Below, in pieces: positions 19,179 through 27,214 of a DNA stretch of 32,288 nt; within the stretch, counting starts at the first letter, position 1; each line of letters opens with the position of its first letter. The DNA comes from Ehrlichia minasensis (GTDB lineage Bacteria > Pseudomonadota > Alphaproteobacteria > Rickettsiales > Anaplasmataceae): NCBI GenBank assembly GCA_000825765.1, contig CDGH01000008.1, positions 1 to 32,288 of the forward strand. Direction: 5' to 3'. Under the pieces are notes generated by a model. It was not told where the DNA came from and made no database searches. It worked only from the letters and a program-made list of their open reading frames with translations. The translations under genes were made by a program, and so were the position numbers.

Positions 19179-20018
19179 ATGAATAATAAATTTTTCCTTT
19201 TGTATATTGCATTAATATTATTTACATCACATGTTTCTTCAGCATTGGTTCTAAACGATCACAATTCTGTATATTTTGGTATTCAATATAAACCAGCCAG
19301 GAATCATCTATCAAATCTTCTTATAAAAGACAATACAAAAAAAGATGAGCCAATAAAGACTATAGAAGTGCTTGCATTGAAACATGATGCAACAGATAAC
19401 CTACTGAATAGTACTCAAACAATAAGTAACTTTACCATAAAATACGATCCACATTATGAGAACAATAGGTTAGGTTTTTCTGCAATATTTGGCTATTACT
19501 ATAATAAAAACTTCAGAATAGAATCAGAGATTTCCCATGAAGTTTTTCACTTAAAAAATGAAGGATATAAAAGAGTTGGATTCGAAAAATATTTTGCACT
19601 AAAGTTTAAACAACAACCATCTCTACAGCAGTATACACATGTTACTTTAATAAACAATGGTATTTCAACTACTTCAGCTTTAATTAATGCTTGCCATGAT
19701 GTACTTACACGCGCACATAATATAATAACATACTCATGTTTAGGGTTTGGAATAGATATAGTAGATTTTCTAAGTAAATACACTACAAAGTTTTCATATC
19801 AAGCCAAGCTAGGGGCTAGTTACACTATTTCTTATAGAACATCAGTCTTTACAGAGATTTTCTATCATGGTTTATTTGGTAAAAAATTTGAGCAGCTTCC
19901 TCTAAATTATACGCAACAAGATCCCACACCTCATCAACCGCATTTACTTACTACAGCATCAGCTATATTAAGCATTGCGTATTACGGAGGGAGTGTTGGA
20001 ATAAAGTTTATATTGTAA
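19179..20018 (+). CDS. OMP-1/P28/P30 family surface protein, paralog 2
   Basis: This 279-residue precursor has a signal peptide ending near SSA (about residue 22). The entry strand reads VYFGIQYKPARNHLSN. The conserved central block is drifted: ISHEVFHLKNEGY replaces the usual GSYEEFDVKNPGGY, and KYFALKFK replaces RYFALAR. The cysteine motif is NACHD, with the second Cys in TYSCLGFG exactly 15 residues on. The final strand is GGSVGIKFIL. AAGG lies upstream of the ATG in a leader nearly identical to that of paralog 3. It stands alone, with long spacers on both sides. Confidence 0.92.
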   Translation: MNNKFFLLYIALILFTSHVSSALVLNDHNSVYFGIQYKPARNHLSNLLIKDNTKKDEPIKTIEVLALKHDATDNLLNSTQTISNFTIKYDPHYENNRLGFSAIFGYYYNKNFRIESEISHEVFHLKNEGYKRVGFEKYFALKFKQQPSLQQYTHVTLINNGISTTSALINACHDVLTRAHNIITYSCLGFGIDIVDFLSKYTTKFSYQAKLGASYTISYRTSVFTEIFYHGLFGKKFEQLPLNYTQQDPTPHQPHLLTTASAILSIAYYGGSVGIKFIL

Positions 20019-20027
20019 AAATATTTT

Positions 20028-20055
20028 TTGACAAATTTATATTTGTATTTATATG
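20028..20055 (+). promoter_or_regulatory. Candidate internal promoter before the packed omp train
   Basis: A perfect TTGACA (20028-20033) lies ten bases after the stop of paralog 2. After 16 bases comes TATATG (20050-20055), with four of six -10 bases. It is the only gap of useful size before the long close-packed run of genes, so it could start that transcript. Confidence 0.35.
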
Positions 20056-20125
20056 TATATAGGTATAAAATAATATTTTAGTGTGTTTATTACTTATCTA
20101 AGTAAATATGTAAAAAGGTTATGCT

Positions 20126-20578
20126 ATGAATAACAAAGTATCACAAAGTGAAGTTCTACTACTTTTAGCATCACCACACCCTTTACACAATTTTACTGAT
20201 ATAGAATATAACAAGCAACCTGTAAAAAAATTACTCAGGTTAAACAATATCAAGAGTCAGTTAAAATATTTTAATCACAAGCATACCTTGTTGAGATTAA
20301 AAAAAATTTCTAGTATTGTTTGCTTCTTAAACTTTTCAAACAACTATTCTGGTAGTCAAATAATAGATTACTTATGTATAAGTTTCTCAAAATTGGTTTC
20401 TATAATCTTTTTAGCTGATTTCAAAAATATTTTTTGCAACTCTAAGGTATTGACAAATAGTTTAAAAAATTTCTCTGCTAATTATCACATTAGTAAGCAT
20501 TACAATACTACTAATTGTCTTTACAAGCAGAGCATATTTTCACTTTCTAAGTTGCAGTTATTAAGGTTTAAGTCATGA
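20126..20578 (+). CDS. Unrecognised small protein inside the omp train
   Basis: I do not recognise this 150-residue, basic, Lys/Asn/Leu-rich protein. An AAAAGG ribosome site lies upstream of its ATG. It starts MNNK like many paralogs and has a short hydrophobic stretch (LLLL), but lacks a convincing signal peptide and the OMP core motifs. Its stop overlaps the next paralog's ATG by four bases (ATGA), and the AAGG ribosome site of paralog 3 lies inside its 3' end. This suggests translational coupling. A faint likeness around DYLCISF to the family's PYLC block could mean it is a long-decayed paralog. Published work on the E. canis locus reports transcribed 'unknown genes' among the omp paralogs; this is probably one. 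Confidence 0.6.
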   Translation: MNNKVSQSEVLLLLASPHPLHNFTDIEYNKQPVKKLLRLNNIKSQLKYFNHKHTLLRLKKISSIVCFLNFSNNYSGSQIIDYLCISFSKLVSIIFLADFKNIFCNSKVLTNSLKNFSANYHISKHYNTTNCLYKQSIFSLSKLQLLRFKS

Positions 20579-21513
20579 ATTATGCAAAGGCTTTTATATT
20601 AACATGTATTATATTTCTTTTCCCTTCATTATCCTTTGCAGTTGATAATAATTACTTTAGACATAATATTGGAAAAAATATAGGTCATTTTTATATAGGT
20701 GTGCAATACAAACCAGGCGCACAGCGCTTTAATAGGTTCTCAATCGTTGATAGTGGTGTAACAAATTTACTTGGTTTTTTTACAACAGAAAATGCTCTCG
20801 CAGAGAGTCCAATAAAAATTAATCAGTTATTTTCCCTATCACAAGAGCAACAAAATCTTTTACATCATACAACAGAAAGATCAAAAGCTTTAGATATATT
20901 GAAAAATAATAGAAATTTCATACTAGGCTATCATCCCACATATACAGACAGCCTACTTGGAGCAGGTGGCATTGTAGGGTACTCAATAAATAACCTTAGA
21001 ATAGAACTTGAAGCTTTTTATGAAAAATTCAGTATTAAAGTTCCTACTGGTTATAATTATGATACTGAGTACTTTGCCATAGCAACTCATGATCTAACAC
21101 CTTCACATTTTCGTTGTATGAAGAATACTGGCATTATTTTATCACCCTTTTTAGTTAATGCATGCTATGACTTTACTTTAAAGATAACAAAAGAAATAAC
21201 ACCTTACTTATGTCTTGGAGTTGGTGGAGACTTTATTGATTTCTTAGGACAAACAAGTCTGAAATCTTTTTATCAAGCTAAAGCTGGTGTAAGTTATGCT
21301 ATATCTTCAAGTTTAACGTTTTTTGTAGATGGGTCCTTCCATGGACACATGAATAATCAATTTTCCGGATTGTTAGTGGACTATCCTATAGACCATGCAG
21401 TAATTAGGCATTGGTATGGTACACCAAATATGTACTCAGAATTCACTACTATGTTAGCAAAACTGAATGTGATTTTTCTTACTGGTAGTATTGGCATTAG
21501 ATTCGTTTCATAA
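20575..21513 (+). CDS. OMP-1/P28/P30 family surface protein, paralog 3
   Basis: This is the longest paralog here (312 residues). The signal peptide ends at SFA (residue 22). The entry strand is FYIGVQYKPGAQRFNRFSI. The first variable region is much longer than in its neighbours (about residues 60-120, with QEQQNLL), and the block LRIELEAFYEKFSI follows. Cysteines lie in NACYDF and TPYLCLGVGGDFIDF, 16 residues apart. The protein ends GIRFVS, so the usual aromatic or aliphatic last residue of an outer-membrane barrel is replaced by Ser. Its ATG overlaps the preceding small gene by four bases. Paralog 4 starts 15 bases after its stop. Confidence 0.93.
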   Translation: MNYAKAFILTCIIFLFPSLSFAVDNNYFRHNIGKNIGHFYIGVQYKPGAQRFNRFSIVDSGVTNLLGFFTTENALAESPIKINQLFSLSQEQQNLLHHTTERSKALDILKNNRNFILGYHPTYTDSLLGAGGIVGYSINNLRIELEAFYEKFSIKVPTGYNYDTEYFAIATHDLTPSHFRCMKNTGIILSPFLVNACYDFTLKITKEITPYLCLGVGGDFIDFLGQTSLKSFYQAKAGVSYAISSSLTFFVDGSFHGHMNNQFSGLLVDYPIDHAVIRHWYGTPNMYSEFTTMLAKLNVIFLTGSIGIRFVS

Positions 21514-21528
21514 TAGTGAGTGATATTT

Positions 21529-22371
21529 ATGTATAAGTTATATTATTTAAGTTTCGCAATATCATTAGCTCAGTTATTATTTCCTGGGTTTGCATTTTCA
21601 ATAGATCAAAATAACAATATACACGGGTCTTATATTACAGTAAAATATCAACCTACTATTTCTAACTTTAAGAATTTTCATATTAAAGAAACCGATTTTG
21701 ATACAGAAGATCCTGTTGGATTTAATACAGTTGTACCAAATACTGATTTAAGTTCTTTAATAATTCATTATAATTTTTCTGCATTACGTCACAAGGATTC
21801 TTATAAATTTTATGATAACGATTTATCAGGGTTGGCTTTATCCATTGGGTTATTAGTAAAAAACTTAAGGATAGAGTTTGAAGGTTCTTACAAAAATTTT
21901 GATACAAAACGTCTTGTGCGATACAATTCCAGAGAAGGGCACAAGTTCTTTGCTATACCACGTACAACTACCATACATGAGATGCCATCTGCAAATGATT
22001 ATACTGTAGCAAAAAATAACGGCATATCTATTATATCTAATATAATAAACTTATGCAGCGAAACAAAATATAAAAATTTCACACCATACATATGCTTAGG
22101 TATTGGTGGAGATTTTATAGAAATCTTCGATGTTATGAGAGTAAAATTTACTTATCAAGGAAAAGTTGGTGTAAGTTATCCTATAACTTCAAGATTAGTT
22201 CTCTCTATTAGTGGACAATATCACAAGGTTATAGGAAATAAATTTGAATTCTTACCACTCATTCAGCCTGTTGAATTAAAACAAGTTCCAGAAGGAAAAT
22301 GTGCGACTGCATTATTAACTCTAGATTTAAAGTACTTTAGCAGTGAAATTGGTTTAAGTTTTATATTTTAA
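21529..22371 (+). CDS. OMP-1/P28/P30 family surface protein, paralog 4
   Basis: This 280-residue precursor starts at the ATG at 21529; an in-frame GTG at 21520 is less likely. The signal peptide ends near GFAFS (about residue 24). The entry strand reads SYITVKYQPTISNFKNFHIKET. The central block is LRIEFEGSYKNFDTK, but RYFALAR is changed to KFFAIPR. The cysteine motif is NLCSE and the loop to PYIC is two residues shorter than in the other paralogs (13 rather than 15). The end is IGLSFIF. Spacing to paralog 5 is 14 bases. Confidence 0.93.
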   Translation: MYKLYYLSFAISLAQLLFPGFAFSIDQNNNIHGSYITVKYQPTISNFKNFHIKETDFDTEDPVGFNTVVPNTDLSSLIIHYNFSALRHKDSYKFYDNDLSGLALSIGLLVKNLRIEFEGSYKNFDTKRLVRYNSREGHKFFAIPRTTTIHEMPSANDYTVAKNNGISIISNIINLCSETKYKNFTPYICLGIGGDFIEIFDVMRVKFTYQGKVGVSYPITSRLVLSISGQYHKVIGNKFEFLPLIQPVELKQVPEGKCATALLTLDLKYFSSEIGLSFIF

Positions 22372-22385
22372 AGTTAAGGGGCTAT

Positions 22386-23180
22386 ATGTGTAACATAATA
22401 AATTATGTAATAAAATATACAATAGCATTAGCTTTCTTACTATTGCCTAGAGTATCTTGTGCAATATTAATATATAATATAGAAAAAAATATAAAGCTCT
22501 TAAGTCTATATATTAGTAGTCAATATAAACCAAGTATTTCTCAGTGTAGTAACTCTTTAATACAAGAACATTATTCTAAAGAAAAAAATACCAAAATTAG
22601 TGTTTTAAATTCAAGTACTAACAGTACTATACCTTACAATATACAACTTGGAAATAGTACTACTAATTTCAGCAGAACTATTGGTTATCCTTTCAAAGGA
22701 TTAAGGTCTGAAGTAGAAGGTTTTTATGACATAAAAAATACTAATGACTCATTAAGGATAAATTTAAGTAAACATTTTTCCAAAATGTATAATGAAGATT
22801 TTCAAGACTTTATTACTGTAAGAGATAATAAATTATCTATTATATTTGCTATAGCCAATACTTGTTATGACATTTTGATTAACAATATCAGAGCATTATC
22901 ACATTTATGTATAGGAGTTGGTGTAGGTGCTATAGAATTCTTCAATGGTATGAGTTTTAAGATTGTATACCAAGCAAAAACAGGATTAAGTCATCTAATA
23001 AATAGCAATGTCATACCATTTTTCAATGTGCACTACCATAAAGTTATTGTAAATAAATTCAAAAATTTACCCTTGCAGAATTCAATCAGTATCAATGCTT
23101 TTCAAGGTGTTATATCTGCCCTTGCCAATATTGATGGTTATTTTGGAAGTGAAGTTGGAGTAAGGTTTATATTTAATTAA
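22386..23180 (+). CDS. OMP-1/P28/P30 family surface protein, paralog 5 (divergent)
   Basis: This is the shortest complete paralog (264 residues). A strong AAGGGG ribosome site precedes the ATG. The signal peptide ends at SCA (about residue 26). The entry strand LYISSQYKPSIS is well kept. The middle is eroded: the RYFALAR block is gone, replaced by SKHFSKMYNEDF, and the second conserved block reads FITVRDNKLSI. NTCYD and SHLCIGVG keep the 15-residue cysteine spacing. The C-terminus is GVRFIFN, one residue beyond the usual Phe end. Codon use resembles its neighbours and the frame is intact, so it is probably expressed but under relaxed constraint. Confidence 0.9.
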   Translation: MCNIINYVIKYTIALAFLLLPRVSCAILIYNIEKNIKLLSLYISSQYKPSISQCSNSLIQEHYSKEKNTKISVLNSSTNSTIPYNIQLGNSTTNFSRTIGYPFKGLRSEVEGFYDIKNTNDSLRINLSKHFSKMYNEDFQDFITVRDNKLSIIFAIANTCYDILINNIRALSHLCIGVGVGAIEFFNGMSFKIVYQAKTGLSHLINSNVIPFFNVHYHKVIVNKFKNLPLQNSISINAFQGVISALANIDGYFGSEVGVRFIFN

Positions 23181-23194
23181 ATAAGGTTATATCT

Positions 23195-24070
23195 ATGGTA
23201 CAAAGGTTTAATTCTATAAATATAATATTAGTATTTCTGCTACTTCTTTTTCCATTTCAATCATTTACATTATATATACATGATCATGAAGTTACCCAAA
23301 ATGTTGGTATGTATATAAGTAGTCAATATAAGCCGAGCATACCTTATTTTAAAAATTTTATAATAGAAGAAAATAGTCATCAATCCGTAGAACTAATGGG
23401 CCTTGCAAATGATGTTACACATGTTACAAAACACATATTAAAGGATAACACAAAATTTAACGTTCCCTATATTGCAAAATTTAGAAATAGTCTAATAAAT
23501 CTCAGCGGAGCAGTAGGTTACCATTCAGGTCAAGGACCAAGATTAGAAATAGAAGGTTCTTATGAAAATTTTGATGTCGCAAATTGCAAAAATTGCGCAG
23601 CAGATGCTAATAGATATTTTGCTTTGGCAAGGAATAAAGATCATAGCAACTCTCATCCAAAAAGTCATCAGACCATAAGTAATGGATACCTTTCACACTA
23701 CACTATCATGAAAAACAATGGAATATCCATCGCATCAGTTATGCTTAATGGTTGTTACGATTTTTCTTTCAACAATGTAAAAATATCACCTTATGTATGT
23801 GCGGGTATTGGAGGAGATTTTATTACACTTTTTGAAACAATGCATATTAAATTTGCTTATCAAGGTAAGTTTGGTATTAGCTATCTTATATCTCCTTCTG
23901 TAAGCATTTTTGCTAGTGGTCATTATCATAAAGTTGCGGATAATATATTTAAAAATTTACATGTCAAGTACATATACGGACTTTATGAATCACCCAATAT
24001 TACCTCTGCAATAGCTAAACTCAGAATTGGGTATTTTGGTAGTGAAGTTGGCGTAAGGCTTGTATTTTGA
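23195..24070 (+). CDS. OMP-1/P28/P30 family surface protein, paralog 6
   Basis: This 291-residue precursor begins 14 bases after paralog 5 with AAGG 8 bases before the ATG. The signal peptide is long and very hydrophobic (VFLLLLFPFQSF). The entry strand is MYISSQYKPSIPYFKNF. The block PRLEIEGSYENFDV is followed by an unusual NCKNC, a CxxC pair not seen in other paralogs, then NRYFALAR. The second variable region is His/Ser-rich (SNSHPKSHQ). NGCYDF and SPYVCAGIGGDFI carry the standard cysteine pair. The final strand is GVRLVF. Confidence 0.94.
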   Translation: MVQRFNSINIILVFLLLLFPFQSFTLYIHDHEVTQNVGMYISSQYKPSIPYFKNFIIEENSHQSVELMGLANDVTHVTKHILKDNTKFNVPYIAKFRNSLINLSGAVGYHSGQGPRLEIEGSYENFDVANCKNCAADANRYFALARNKDHSNSHPKSHQTISNGYLSHYTIMKNNGISIASVMLNGCYDFSFNNVKISPYVCAGIGGDFITLFETMHIKFAYQGKFGISYLISPSVSIFASGHYHKVADNIFKNLHVKYIYGLYESPNITSAIAKLRIGYFGSEVGVRLVF

Positions 24071-24094
24071 AAATAACTAAACAAAGGAATTTTT

Positions 24095-24931
24095 ATGAAT
24101 AACAAAAAATCTCTCTTAATAGGAACTGTTTTATTATTATTGTTTTCATCTTTATCCATCAAAGCTTTTTCAGTTATAAATCACAATGATATAAGTCATA
24201 ACTTTAGCGGTTTGTATTTTACAGGACAATATAGACCAGCTGTTTCTCATTTTAGCAGCTTTACAGTAAGTGAATCTAATTTTGCTACTATAGAATTAGT
24301 AAGTTTGAACCCAAATAACAATGAGGATAATATTAAAACATATACAAATTTTTCAGGTACTTATACTGCTAAATTTCAAGATAACGCTGCAAGTTTTAGT
24401 GGAGCTATTGGGTACTCTTATCCTGAAAATTTAAAATTTGAATTTGAAATTTCCTATGAAAAATTTGATGTTAAAAGCCCTCAAGGCTATCAAGTAACAA
24501 ATACTGCCATCTTTGCTTTGGCACGTAGCATGTCTGGACAAAATCCTCAAGATAAAAAATACGTAGTTATGAAAAATAGTGGATTATCCATTGCATCAAT
24601 TATGATTAACAGTTGCTACGATATGTCCTTTTATAATCTAGTTGTGTCACCTTATATATGTGCAGGTATTGGTGAGGATTTTATTAAATTCTTTGATACT
24701 TTATATATCAAACTTGCATATCAAGGTAAGCTAGGTGTTAACTATTCCCTATCTTCTAGATTTAATATATTTGCTGATGTGTATTATCACAAAGTTATAG
24801 GCAATCAATTCAAAAATTTAAATGTCATTCATGCTGTTGAACTTACTGAATTTCCTAAAACAACCTCTGCAATAGCAACACTTAATGTTGCATATTTTGG
24901 TGGTGAAGCTGGAATAAGGTTTATACTCTAA
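24095..24931 (+). CDS. OMP-1/P28/P30 family surface protein, paralog 7
   Basis: This 278-residue precursor has AAAGGA six bases before its ATG and a signal peptide to about residue 26 (IKAFS). The entry strand is LYFTGQYRPAVSHFSSFTV. The block FEFEISYEKFDVKSPQGY is followed by IFALARSM. The motif KYVVMKNSGLSIASIMINSCYDM leads to SPYICAGIG, with the cysteines 15 apart. The end is EAGIRFIL. Paralogs 6 and 7 are 24 bases apart. Instead of paralog 8, an unrecognised small gene follows it after 9 bases. Confidence 0.95.
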   Translation: MNNKKSLLIGTVLLLLFSSLSIKAFSVINHNDISHNFSGLYFTGQYRPAVSHFSSFTVSESNFATIELVSLNPNNNEDNIKTYTNFSGTYTAKFQDNAASFSGAIGYSYPENLKFEFEISYEKFDVKSPQGYQVTNTAIFALARSMSGQNPQDKKYVVMKNSGLSIASIMINSCYDMSFYNLVVSPYICAGIGEDFIKFFDTLYIKLAYQGKLGVNYSLSSRFNIFADVYYHKVIGNQFKNLNVIHAVELTEFPKTTSAIATLNVAYFGGEAGIRFIL

Positions 24932-24940
24932 GTAATATAT

Positions 24941-25519
24941 ATGGCAACTTACACTATGATATACAAAGCAAAGTTTATAGAGTATATACCAATGTTTTCT
25001 TCATCTATTCTTCCTGGTTGCATTACTTTATCAATTTTAAATAATGCTGAAGACTATAATAGTTTTACCATACGCATTACCAAATTATATAAGCTTATTT
25101 TGAGTAATATCATAAAAAAATTAACAAATGTTAAAGACAATATTACAGTTCTTCGCAACATTAACTTGTATAACTTATGCAATAAATATTCAAAATCTAA
25201 AAGTGCACAAAGTTCTTATGAAACATTTTCTTATAGTAGAAATATTAAAGATAGAGTATTAAATTTTAATAGCTTGCACTTTATAAAATACAATGTAACA
25301 CAAAAAAACTCTAGTAAGTTATACTGTAACTATAAATCTGCTTATAAAAGTTATAATTTTTCTAATGCTACACATACAACAAGTCTCATCCATCAACATG
25401 AGTTATACGTTCAGTACATCTGTTCTGTATCAAATCGGCATAACAAAAGTACCAGGAGTTTCAGTAATAAAATTTTGGCAAAAAATACATTAAATTATCA
25501 GGAAAATTCTTATGAATAG
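24941..25519 (+). CDS. Second unrecognised small protein inside the omp train
   Basis: I do not recognise this 192-residue basic protein rich in Asn, Ser, Lys and Tyr. It has no signal peptide. It starts 9 bases after paralog 7 without a visible ribosome site, so translation may depend on the upstream gene. Its end overlaps the start of paralog 8 by eight bases, and the AGGA of paralog 8 lies inside it. Published work on the E. canis cluster gives -8 as the smallest spacing, which matches. Three short patches resemble the paralogs in the right order: SYETF (family SYEKF), KYNVTQKNS (family KYVVMKNS) and YIC. This could mean an eroded paralog that kept an open frame, but the likeness is weak. 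Confidence 0.6.
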   Translation: MATYTMIYKAKFIEYIPMFSSSILPGCITLSILNNAEDYNSFTIRITKLYKLILSNIIKKLTNVKDNITVLRNINLYNLCNKYSKSKSAQSSYETFSYSRNIKDRVLNFNSLHFIKYNVTQKNSSKLYCNYKSAYKSYNFSNATHTTSLIHQHELYVQYICSVSNRHNKSTRSFSNKILAKNTLNYQENSYE

Positions 25520-26357
25520 TAAAAAAATATTCTTATTAGGATCAATATTAGTATGTTTAGCAGCATACCTACCTATTCAATCTCTTTCAGAGTCAAATAA
25601 TGTCACATACAATACTAAACACACCGGGCTATATATTAGTGGACAATACAAGCCAAGTGTCTCTCATTTTAGTGACTTTTCAGTCAAAGAAACTTATGTT
25701 AATACTGAAGCATTGTTTGGGTTAAAACAATATATTAATTCTATCTTACTTAGTAACATCATCACACAACAAGACGGCAATTTTAATGTTCCTTATACTC
25801 CAAAATTTCAAGATAGCTTTGCTAGCTTCAGTGTAGCTGTTGGATATATTGCTCATCATGGTCCAAGAATTGAAGTAGAAGGATCTTATGAAGAATTTGA
25901 TGTTAAAAATCCAGGAAATTATACAACAACGGATGCTCACAGGTACATCGCTTTAGCTAGCAAAAAAGATGCACAACTATACAAATATGTAATTATAAAG
26001 AATAATGGTATATCTGTTGTATCCATCATAATCAATGGCTGTTATGATATTGCTTTAAATGATTCCAAGATATTACCTTATATATGTGCAGGATTTGGTG
26101 GAGATTTTATAGAGTTTTTTAGTGCTATACGCTTTAAGTTTGCTTACCAAGGTAAAATAGGTATTAGTTATCCATTATCTTCTAACACAATTTTATTTGC
26201 TGATGGATATTACCACAAGGTAATAAGTTCCCAATTTAAAAATTTAAACGTTGAAAATGTCATCACTGATTTAGCCGAATTTAAAGCAACTTCTGCAATA
26301 GCGTCTCTCAATATCGAGTATCTTGGCGGTGAATTTGGATTAAAATTTATATTTTAA
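25512..26357 (+). CDS. OMP-1/P28/P30 family surface protein, paralog 8
   Basis: This 281-residue precursor has its ATG inside the last codons of the preceding small gene. AGGA lies 8 bases upstream. The signal peptide ends near IQSLS (about residue 26). From this gene on the paralogs share the consensus entry LYISGQYKPSVSHFS and the following FSVKET. GPRIEVEGSYEEFDVKNPG and HRYIALAS follow. NGCYDI and LPYICAGFGGDFIEF hold the cysteine pair. The last strand is FGLKFIF. The second variable loop is short compared with later members. Confidence 0.95.
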   Translation: MNSKKIFLLGSILVCLAAYLPIQSLSESNNVTYNTKHTGLYISGQYKPSVSHFSDFSVKETYVNTEALFGLKQYINSILLSNIITQQDGNFNVPYTPKFQDSFASFSVAVGYIAHHGPRIEVEGSYEEFDVKNPGNYTTTDAHRYIALASKKDAQLYKYVIIKNNGISVVSIIINGCYDIALNDSKILPYICAGFGGDFIEFFSAIRFKFAYQGKIGISYPLSSNTILFADGYYHKVISSQFKNLNVENVITDLAEFKATSAIASLNIEYLGGEFGLKFIF

Positions 26358-26365
26358 GGAGTTTT

Positions 26366-27205
26366 ATGAGAAAAAAGAAAATTATTACAACAGGAATAAC
26401 ATTAGCTTGTTTATTATTACCTAACATATCTTTTTCAGAAACAACCAACAATGGCATTGATAAATATTCTAGACTATATGTAAGTGGCCAATATAAACCA
26501 GGATTTTCTTATTTTAATAAGTTCTCAGTCAGAGAAACTGATCACTACACCAAAGAATTAATAGGGTTAAAACATGATACAATATCTCTTATGGGCCACT
26601 TATCAGATGATACAGAGTTCAATATTCCTTATGATAATGTAACATTTCAAAATAACATCATTAGCTTTAGCGGTGCCATTGGTTATTCTGATAGTACAGG
26701 TGCAAGGTTCGAGCTGGAAGGTTCTTATGAAGAGTTTGATGTTACAGACCCTGGAGATTGTTTAGTAAAAGATACTTACAGGTACTTTGCATTAGCTAGA
26801 GAAAAAAATAATAAACAACCTGCTAAACAAAAATACACTGTTATGAGAAATGATGGAGTATCTATTACCTCAGTTATATTTAATGGTTGTTATGATTTCT
26901 CTTTAGAAGATTTAGAAATATCACCATATGTTTGTATTGGTATTGGTGGAGACTTCATAGAGTTTTTTGATGCTTTACACATTAAGTTAGCATATCAAGG
27001 TAAACTAGGTATTAGTTACTCTTTCTCTACTAGAAGCAGCTTATTCATCGATGGTTATTACCATCAGGTTATAGGTAATCAATTTAATAATTTAAACGTT
27101 CAACATGTAGTTGAACTTAATACAGCACCTAAAGCAACATCTGCAATTGCTACACTTAATGTTAGTTATTTCGGTGGAGAAGTTGGAATCAGACTTATGT
27201 TTTAA
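26366..27205 (+). CDS. OMP-1/P28/P30 family surface protein, paralog 9
   Basis: This 279-residue precursor starts 8 bases after paralog 8. Its ribosome site AAGGAG overlaps the stop codon of that gene. The start is MRKKKI, with a signal peptide to about NISFS (residue 24). The entry strand is LYVSGQYKPGFSYFNKFSVRET. The block ARFELEGSYEEFDVTDPGD contains an extra Cys shortly after it. RYFALAREK, then NGCYDF and SPYVCIGIGGDFIEF. The end is VGIRLMF. Confidence 0.95.
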   Translation: MRKKKIITTGITLACLLLPNISFSETTNNGIDKYSRLYVSGQYKPGFSYFNKFSVRETDHYTKELIGLKHDTISLMGHLSDDTEFNIPYDNVTFQNNIISFSGAIGYSDSTGARFELEGSYEEFDVTDPGDCLVKDTYRYFALAREKNNKQPAKQKYTVMRNDGVSITSVIFNGCYDFSLEDLEISPYVCIGIGGDFIEFFDALHIKLAYQGKLGISYSFSTRSSLFIDGYYHQVIGNQFNNLNVQHVVELNTAPKATSAIATLNVSYFGGEVGIRLMF

Positions 27206-27214
27206 AGGAATATT

